Source: Candidatus Mesenet endosymbiont of Phosphuga atrata
GTDB lineage: Bacteria > Pseudomonadota > Alphaproteobacteria > Rickettsiales > Anaplasmataceae
NCBI RefSeq assembly: GCF_964020175.1
Contig: NZ_OZ026541.1
Coordinates: 434,001 to 498,000 of the forward strand
Reading direction: 5' to 3'
Length of the DNA: 64,000 nucleotides
The notes under the pieces are model-generated. The model was not told the DNA's origin, made no database searches, and was given only the letters and a program-made list of their open reading frames with translations. Shown piece after piece: positions 59,115-64,000 of the stretch. Each line of letters opens with the position of its first letter. Positions within the stretch are counted from its first letter, which is position 1. A program made the translations under genes and the position numbers.

Positions 59115-59721
59115 CTCCAGTTGTTGCTCCTTCATAAGCTTCATTTTTTTGCTTTTCATCTAATTCATCAATTAAACTCGCACATTCTTCTGAATGCCAT
59201 TCATCAGCTGTAATATGAACCTCAAAAAACTTTAGGCAATCTTTCATATTATCTACCTTATAGTATTTCTCTAGCCCCTCAATCTTTGATTTTGCAACTT
59301 CTGGTACTTGTCGTTCATATGCGTATAGGGCGCCTAACCCTTTAGCATAAGAATCTCTAGATAACTTGTGATAACCATTAACAAGATTACTGGTACCGTC
59401 GAGCCAAGTGGAATTTAACACTGATTCTCTTATAGCACCAATGCTTTCAGCAAAACGCATCCACAGCTCAGGATGATTTTCTTCTCCTCTTTCTTCTTCT
59501 ATTAAATTTTCAAGTAATACCTGCCTAGACTTTAAATTACTGCATTGAGAGTGAATTGCACTGATATAACAAGGAAAAGCTTGAACATGATGATAATACT
59601 GCTGAGCATATTTTTGTAGGGTTGAAAAAGACAGCTTACCCATGCTCCATTGTTCATAGAATGGATGGTTAAGCAAATTGTATTTAGCAAGTTCATTATT
59701 AAGGTTGTCAATAAAACTCAT
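59047..59721 (-). CDS. CADD-like TENA/PqqC-family diiron protein (folate-related)
   Basis: TENA/THI-4/PqqC fold, CADD subgroup. The signature YYHHVQAFPCYISAIHSQC at about 42-60 and GMGARL-like spacing match Chlamydia CADD, which makes para-aminobenzoate for folate. The expected metal ligands are all present with matching spacing: Glu76, His83, Glu136, His169, Asp173 and His176; Tyr22 in HPFYEQW corresponds to the sacrificial tyrosine of CADD (ligand identities recalled from the chlamydial protein). 224 residues. The C-terminal ~20 residues run over the convergent neighbour. Confidence 0.88.
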   Translation of the reverse strand: MSFIDNLNNELAKYNLLNHPFYEQWSMGKLSFSTLQKYAQQYYHHVQAFPCYISAIHSQCSNLKSRQVLLENLIEEERGEENHPELWMRFAESIGAIRESVLNSTWLDGTSNLVNGYHKLSRDSYAKGLGALYAYERQVPEVAKSKIEGLEKYYKVDNMKDCLKFFEVHITADEWHSEECASLIDELDEKQKNEAYEGATTGAKLLWNFLDGIDSRTLTYSVSL

Positions 59722-59781
59722 GGGTAAAACTTTTAATTATATTAATAAATAATATCTGATTTTAAAAAATATTCAACAAGA

Positions 59782-60429
59782 TTAAGAAATAGAATAATTG
59801 ATAGAAGTTAAAAGCCATTTCGGTTTTGATGATGTTATGTTCTTTTTAAATTGCCATGTATCCTCAACTTTATTAATTTTTGATATGCTGCCAGAGATGA
59901 GCTCACCTGATTGATTTTTAGCATAGTTAATTTGCTCAGAAAGGAAATTTACTGCAATGAAAGCTGTATTTTTTACCAATTTAACTTCTATAATTTTTTG
60001 TGACTTTATCGACACAATAGTTGATTCATGAATTTCACTCAATTCTTTATGCTTTTTGATTTCCTGCTCAAATAAAGAATATAGATTGCTGTCAAGTAGG
60101 GATTTCAGTTGTTCTAAATTGCCTATATTAAACGCTTTTATGATTAAATCAAAAGCTGTAGATGCACCTCTCATGAAACTTTTAACAGAGAAGTTTTTAT
60201 CTTTGCTTTTTATGGCAGTAATACCAGCCTTTATTAAATCACCATTGTTTTGATCAATATAATCAGTTATATTTTCATCTTTACTCTCTTCATCTTCTAT
60301 TTTAGCATGATTGTCTATAACATTGCTATGCTGATTTTTAAAACCTAAAATAGGTGCTTTTCCTAGGGAATGATATAACCTTGAAAAAATGAAAACAGCA
60401 ATAAGCGCATATACTGCTAGCTCTATCAT
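59782..60429 (-). CDS. Tim44-domain inner-membrane protein
   Basis: Alphaproteobacterial Tim44-like protein. I start at MIELAVYALIAVFIFSRL, giving an N-terminal membrane anchor; the longer frame begins inside an AT-rich upstream region without that feature first. After a charged linker (about 35-65) the Tim44 domain reads FMRGASTAFDLIIKAFNIGN, LKSLLDSNLYSLFEQEI and ends VEDTWQFKKNITSSKPKWLL (usual D-x-W-x-F). About 215 residues. Possibly linked to membrane-protein insertion; divergent from secB. Confidence 0.85.
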   Translation of the reverse strand: MIELAVYALIAVFIFSRLYHSLGKAPILGFKNQHSNVIDNHAKIEDEESKDENITDYIDQNNGDLIKAGITAIKSKDKNFSVKSFMRGASTAFDLIIKAFNIGNLEQLKSLLDSNLYSLFEQEIKKHKELSEIHESTIVSIKSQKIIEVKLVKNTAFIAVNFLSEQINYAKNQSGELISGSISKINKVEDTWQFKKNITSSKPKWLLTSINYSIS

Positions 60430-60561
60430 AAATGCTAACCTTTGTGTAATTTCATAATTATATCGTAATAAATGTACATTAATCAATTACTATTAAATTA
60501 ATTTGTTATTTAAAATATAAGTGTAATATACTTAGCTTAAGAATAATTAAATTAGGAGATT

Positions 60562-61065
60562 ATGATAGAAAGAAAGTTAAAAGTCAAAGGTCAGTATATT
60601 AAAGACTTTTCATTTGAAAATCCAAATTCTCCAGCTGTGTTTCAACTTTTAAGTAAATCAGCACCTGATGTTAAGGTAGTGGTAAATATTAGTTCTGCTA
60701 AATTAAAAGCAAAAGAAGAGAGTGAAGAAAATGATGAAGAAAAGTCTTTTCATGAAGTGACATTGCATGTTGACATAAAAGCAACTGCTAAAGCAGATAC
60801 TGACGAAATTGACGTTTTTCGCTGTGAAATAAAGCACTGTGGTGTGTTTCTATTTGAAAATCAAATTGACGAAGAAGAGCTAAAGAGGACATTACTGATA
60901 GAAGCTCCTAGTTTCCTTTTTCCTTTTGCTAGAGAAATAATAGCAAGAGTAGTAGGAAGCGGTGGTTTTTCTCCTATAATGCTTGATCCAATAGATTTTT
61001 TTGCTATGTATGAGCAACAATCCCAAAATGTAAACCAACGTCCTAATAGTAGGACTCATGGTTAA
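60562..61065 (+). CDS. secB: protein-export chaperone SecB
   Basis: Tetrameric chaperone keeping preproteins unfolded for SecA. 167 residues: QYIKDFSFENPNSP, VTLHVDIKATAKADTDEIDVF with CEIKHCGVF, and the C-terminal SFLFPFAREIIARVVGSGGF then PIMLDPIDFFAMYEQ. All family blocks are present. Preceded by TAGGAG. Six bases before acnA. Confidence 0.96.
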   Translation: MIERKLKVKGQYIKDFSFENPNSPAVFQLLSKSAPDVKVVVNISSAKLKAKEESEENDEEKSFHEVTLHVDIKATAKADTDEIDVFRCEIKHCGVFLFENQIDEEELKRTLLIEAPSFLFPFAREIIARVVGSGGFSPIMLDPIDFFAMYEQQSQNVNQRPNSRTHG

Positions 61066-61070
61066 CTTTT

Positions 61071-63662
61071 ATGAACAGTGGAAACTCTTTAAACACTAAG
61101 TTATCATTAAATATAGCGAATAAATCATATCAATACTGCAGTTTAAAAGCTGCTGGGGATTTTTTTGGTATAGATATAAACAAATTGCCGTGCGCGCTAA
61201 AGGTGCTGCTTGAGAATTTGCTACGTAATGAAGATGGAATAAGTGTTACACGGGGTGATATAAAAGAGCTGTTGAATTGTGTAAATGGTCATAGGAAACA
61301 TGAAATTAATTATAGGCCAGCAAGAGTGTTAATGCAGGATTTTACAGGAGTGCCAGCAGTTGTTGATTTGGCCTCAATGCGCAGCTATATGTATAAGGGA
61401 GGTAAAAGGCCTGAGGTGATAAATCCTCAAATACCTGTAGACTTAGTTATTGATCATTCTGTGCAAGTAGATAGATTTGGTGATAACTTATCATTTGAAG
61501 CAAATGTTGCACTTGAAATAAAGAGGAATTTAGAAAGGTATAAATTTTTAAAATGGGGCCAATTAGCATTTAAGAATTTCCGTGTAGTTCCACCTGGAGC
61601 TGGTATATGCCATCAGGTTAATCTTGAGTATTTAGCACAGGTTGTTTGCATAAAGGATGATGTGATATATCCTGATACGCTGATAGGAACAGATAGCCAT
61701 ACTACAATGATCAATGCCCTCTCAGTGCTCGGTTGGGGTGTGGGTGGGATAGAGGCAGAAGCTGCAATGCTTGGCCAAGCGATAACTATGTTGATTCCAG
61801 AAGTTGTGGGATTTAAGTTGATAGGTAAATTACCTGAAGGAACAACTGCTACAGATTTGGTGCTTACAATTACTCATATACTCAGAAATAAAGGAGTTGT
61901 AGGGAAATTTGTAGAGTTTTATGGTAGTGGGCTAGATAATTTATCTATTGCAGATAGAGCCACAATTGCCAATATGGCACCTGAATATGGAGCAACTTGT
62001 GGATTCTTTCCTATTGATCAAAAAACTTTGGATTATTTATATTTAACTGGGCGATCTTCAGAGCTAATAGAAATAGTAAAAGTATATGCTAAAGAACAGG
62101 GTTTATGGCGTACAAACAATGAGCCTCTTTTTACCGATAGAATGGAGCTTGATCTTTCTCAAATTGAGCCAGTTATGGCAGGGCCAAAAAGACCGCAGGA
62201 TAAAATCTTTTTATCGCAGGTTGCAAAATCTTTTACTGATCTAATTAAATTAGAAGGGGCAAATAAGGAGGAAGGAGCGCTTAAAAATGGTGATGTAGTA
62301 ATTGCAGCAATAACAAGTTGTACAAATACTTCAAATCCAAGTGTTATGATTGCTGCAGGTCTTGTGGCACGTAATGCTCAGAAGCTTGGGCTTAAGTCTA
62401 AACCATGGGTTAAGACGTCACTTGCCCCAGGATCTAAAGTTGTAACAGAATACTTACAAAAATCTGGTTTGCAAGATAGTTTAAATGCTTTGGGATTCTA
62501 TTTAGTTGGTTATGGCTGTACAACGTGTATAGGTAATTCTGGGCCGCTGGATGATAATATTGAAGCAGAGATAAAAAACAATAATTTAACAGTTGCGGCA
62601 GTACTATCTGGAAATCGTAATTTTGAAGGGAGAATTCATCCTTTGGTTAAGGCTAATTATCTTGCATCTCCGCCACTCGTTGTAGCATATGCACTTGCAG
62701 GTACAGTTAATGTTGATCTTGCCAAAGATCCAATATGCAAAAATGAGAAAGGAGAGGACGTTTATTTAAAAGATATATGGCCAACAAATGAGGAAATAGA
62801 AAGCATAATAAGTGAAATTATTACACGTGATATGTTTATTCAAAAGTATAAGGATATTTTCTCTGGAGATAAACATTGGCAGCAAATAAAAACTGAGCAG
62901 AGCGTTGTTTATAATTGGGATGAGAAGAGTACTTATATACAAGATCCCCCTTACTTTGAGAATTTTCATTCAAAACAAAATATAGAAATTGAAAATGCTA
63001 AGATACTTGCAATTTTTGGGGATAGTGTAACTACAGATCATATCTCTCCTGCAGGGAATATCGCTATAAATACTCCAGCAGCGAACTATATGCGAGAGCA
63101 TGGAGTTAATCCACAAGACTTCAATTCTTATGGTGCACGCCGGGGTAATCATAATGTGATGATGCGTAGTACTTTTGCTAACATTAGAATACGTAACGAA
63201 ATGGTAAGTAGGGAAGGGGGGTACACTAAGTATTCTGAAGAGGAGATATCAATTTTTGATGCAGCTATGCTCTACAAAAAAGATAATATTCCTTTAGTTG
63301 TAATCGCAGGAAAAGAGTATGGAACTGGGTCAAGTAGAGACTGGGCAGCAAAAGGTACATCGCTTCTTGGAGTGAAGGCAGTGATTGCTGAAAGTTTTGA
63401 GCGTATACATAGATCAAACTTAGTTGGTATGGGTGTGCTGCCGCTAATATTTTGCAATCAAGTAAATAGAAAAATATTTGATGGCAATGAGATAGTGAGT
63501 ATAAAAGGAGAGTTGAAACCTCGTGGTGAGGTTGATTGTACTATTAAAAAACAAGATGATACTCTACAAAATATAAAACTGAAATGTTGTATTGAAACTG
63601 CAGCTGAAGTTGAATATTTCAAAAGTGGTGGAGTACTGCATTATGTTCTATTGAATATATAA
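61071..63662 (+). CDS. acnA: aconitate hydratase
   Basis: Isomerises citrate to isocitrate in the TCA cycle. 863 residues, a little shorter than the usual ~890. Iron-sulphur ligands: the Cys in TSCTNTSNPSVM and both Cys in GYGCTTCIGNSGPL. Other marks: ICHQVNLEYLAQVV, GTDSHTTMINALSVLGWGVG, FGDSVTTDHISPAGNI and AGKEYGTGSSRDWAAKGT. IRP1/AcnA-type domain order. Follows secB closely. Confidence 0.98.
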   Translation: MNSGNSLNTKLSLNIANKSYQYCSLKAAGDFFGIDINKLPCALKVLLENLLRNEDGISVTRGDIKELLNCVNGHRKHEINYRPARVLMQDFTGVPAVVDLASMRSYMYKGGKRPEVINPQIPVDLVIDHSVQVDRFGDNLSFEANVALEIKRNLERYKFLKWGQLAFKNFRVVPPGAGICHQVNLEYLAQVVCIKDDVIYPDTLIGTDSHTTMINALSVLGWGVGGIEAEAAMLGQAITMLIPEVVGFKLIGKLPEGTTATDLVLTITHILRNKGVVGKFVEFYGSGLDNLSIADRATIANMAPEYGATCGFFPIDQKTLDYLYLTGRSSELIEIVKVYAKEQGLWRTNNEPLFTDRMELDLSQIEPVMAGPKRPQDKIFLSQVAKSFTDLIKLEGANKEEGALKNGDVVIAAITSCTNTSNPSVMIAAGLVARNAQKLGLKSKPWVKTSLAPGSKVVTEYLQKSGLQDSLNALGFYLVGYGCTTCIGNSGPLDDNIEAEIKNNNLTVAAVLSGNRNFEGRIHPLVKANYLASPPLVVAYALAGTVNVDLAKDPICKNEKGEDVYLKDIWPTNEEIESIISEIITRDMFIQKYKDIFSGDKHWQQIKTEQSVVYNWDEKSTYIQDPPYFENFHSKQNIEIENAKILAIFGDSVTTDHISPAGNIAINTPAANYMREHGVNPQDFNSYGARRGNHNVMMRSTFANIRIRNEMVSREGGYTKYSEEEISIFDAAMLYKKDNIPLVVIAGKEYGTGSSRDWAAKGTSLLGVKAVIAESFERIHRSNLVGMGVLPLIFCNQVNRKIFDGNEIVSIKGELKPRGEVDCTIKKQDDTLQNIKLKCCIETAAEVEYFKSGGVLHYVLLNI

Positions 63663-63686
63663 AAATTGAATTTGATAAAAAAATTA

Positions 63687-64000
63687 CTAAAACCTTCTCC
63701 TCTTACTATCTACAGCATATGACCCTGATGGACTAAATGAGTCTATGCTTGATCTTGTAGATTCAGAAGTAATCGATCTAGGTGGGCTTATATTTCTACG
63801 TCGAGATGCTGCAGAAATACTAGATCCAGGTGAGCTTATATCCTCATATTGAGATATTTCAGAAATAGTGGATCTGGATGAGGAATCAATATTTAATGCT
63901 TCTTGGAATTGGTTTGTAAAAGATCCAGAAAGGCTAGATCTAAGTGAATCTAGATCTAGTATACTAGGTTGAAGCATTTTAGAAGTACTAGGTACTGATA
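63687..64000 (-). CDS. Ser/Arg-rich repetitive protein, C-terminal part (cut by window edge)
   Basis: Not recognised. The minus-strand frame ends at 63687 and stays open to the window end (104 codons seen), so the ATG at 63977 need not be the start. The sequence is Ser/Arg/Ile-rich with repeating units of about ten to fourteen residues (SSPGSSISAASRRR; SPPRSITSEST; SRSTISEISQYE), and the DNA shows matching repeats around GATC(T/C)AGGTGAGCTTA. It ends in SKRRRF. The disordered, phosphorylatable look resembles the tails of other unknown genes in this window. Confidence 0.6.
   Translation of the reverse strand, partial: SVPSTSKMLQPSILDLDSLRSSLSGSFTNQFQEALNIDSSSRSTISEISQYEDISSPGSSISAASRRRNISPPRSITSESTRSSIDSFSPSGSYAVDSKRRRF

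Noticed and set aside
1-64000. CRISPR array, prophage module or ankyrin-repeat genes
   Set aside because: No regularly spaced direct repeats, no capsid, tail or integrase genes, and no ankyrin consensus (for example TPLHxAA) were seen, although such genes are common in Wolbachia.

Overview
The window is AT-rich and almost certainly comes from a Wolbachia chromosome (Rickettsiales, Anaplasmataceae). The reasons are a 5-aminolevulinate synthase (C4 haem route, typical of alphaproteobacteria), a ribosomal-protein cluster lacking rpmD, rpmJ, infA and map, an F1 ATPase operon reduced to atpH-atpA, a CADD-type folate-related oxygenase, clade-restricted hypothetical proteins, and a patch of decayed insertion sequences of families common in this genus. 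The supergroup or host cannot be fixed from this sequence alone.

Layout. 1-10.1 kb: start of hemA (cut by the window edge), a small Ser/Glu-rich hypothetical gene, tgt, carB, a large porin-like outer-membrane protein and mnmG. 10.1-15.7 kb is the accessory part. It holds a 295-bp element bounded by a perfect 15-bp inverted repeat and full of hairpins, then a 559-codon gene joining a HAD-like N-terminal region (first catalytic motif absent) to EPIYA-like tyrosine motifs and proline-rich motifs, which makes it a strong effector candidate. After it comes an insertion-sequence graveyard: an IS200/IS605 remnant, an IS256-family element with both terminal repeats that has landed inside an IS481-family fragment, and a decayed IS110-family transposase. 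15.7-34.9 kb: trpS-grpE, a polyprenyl synthase, an FKBP-like membrane protein, uvrB, two large unknown genes, ccmF, a CAU tRNA, trxA, a Bcr/CflA exporter, an 1124-residue coiled-coil membrane protein, rimM-trmD-rplS-ispF and dcd.

35.1-52.5 kb is the str-S10-spc-alpha supercluster (rpsL, rpsG, fusA, tuf, then rpsJ to rplQ with secY, adk and rpoA), followed by yraN, atpH-atpA, greA, ribB, gap and tatC. 58-64 kb carries a Cys/Gly-rich small membrane protein, a small unknown gene, a CADD-like protein, a Tim44-domain protein, secB, aconitase and the end of a Ser-rich repetitive gene.

Most genes are housekeeping: translation, tRNA modification, haem, isoprenoid, riboflavin, folate and pyrimidine precursors, secretion (SecY, SecB, TatC) and cytochrome c maturation. 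The observations most worth following are the EPIYA/HAD effector candidate with the structured element at its 5' end, the CADD homologue with all expected metal ligands, the porin with a large alpha-helical insertion, and ribosomal protein S12 with arginine at both lysine positions classically linked to streptomycin resistance.
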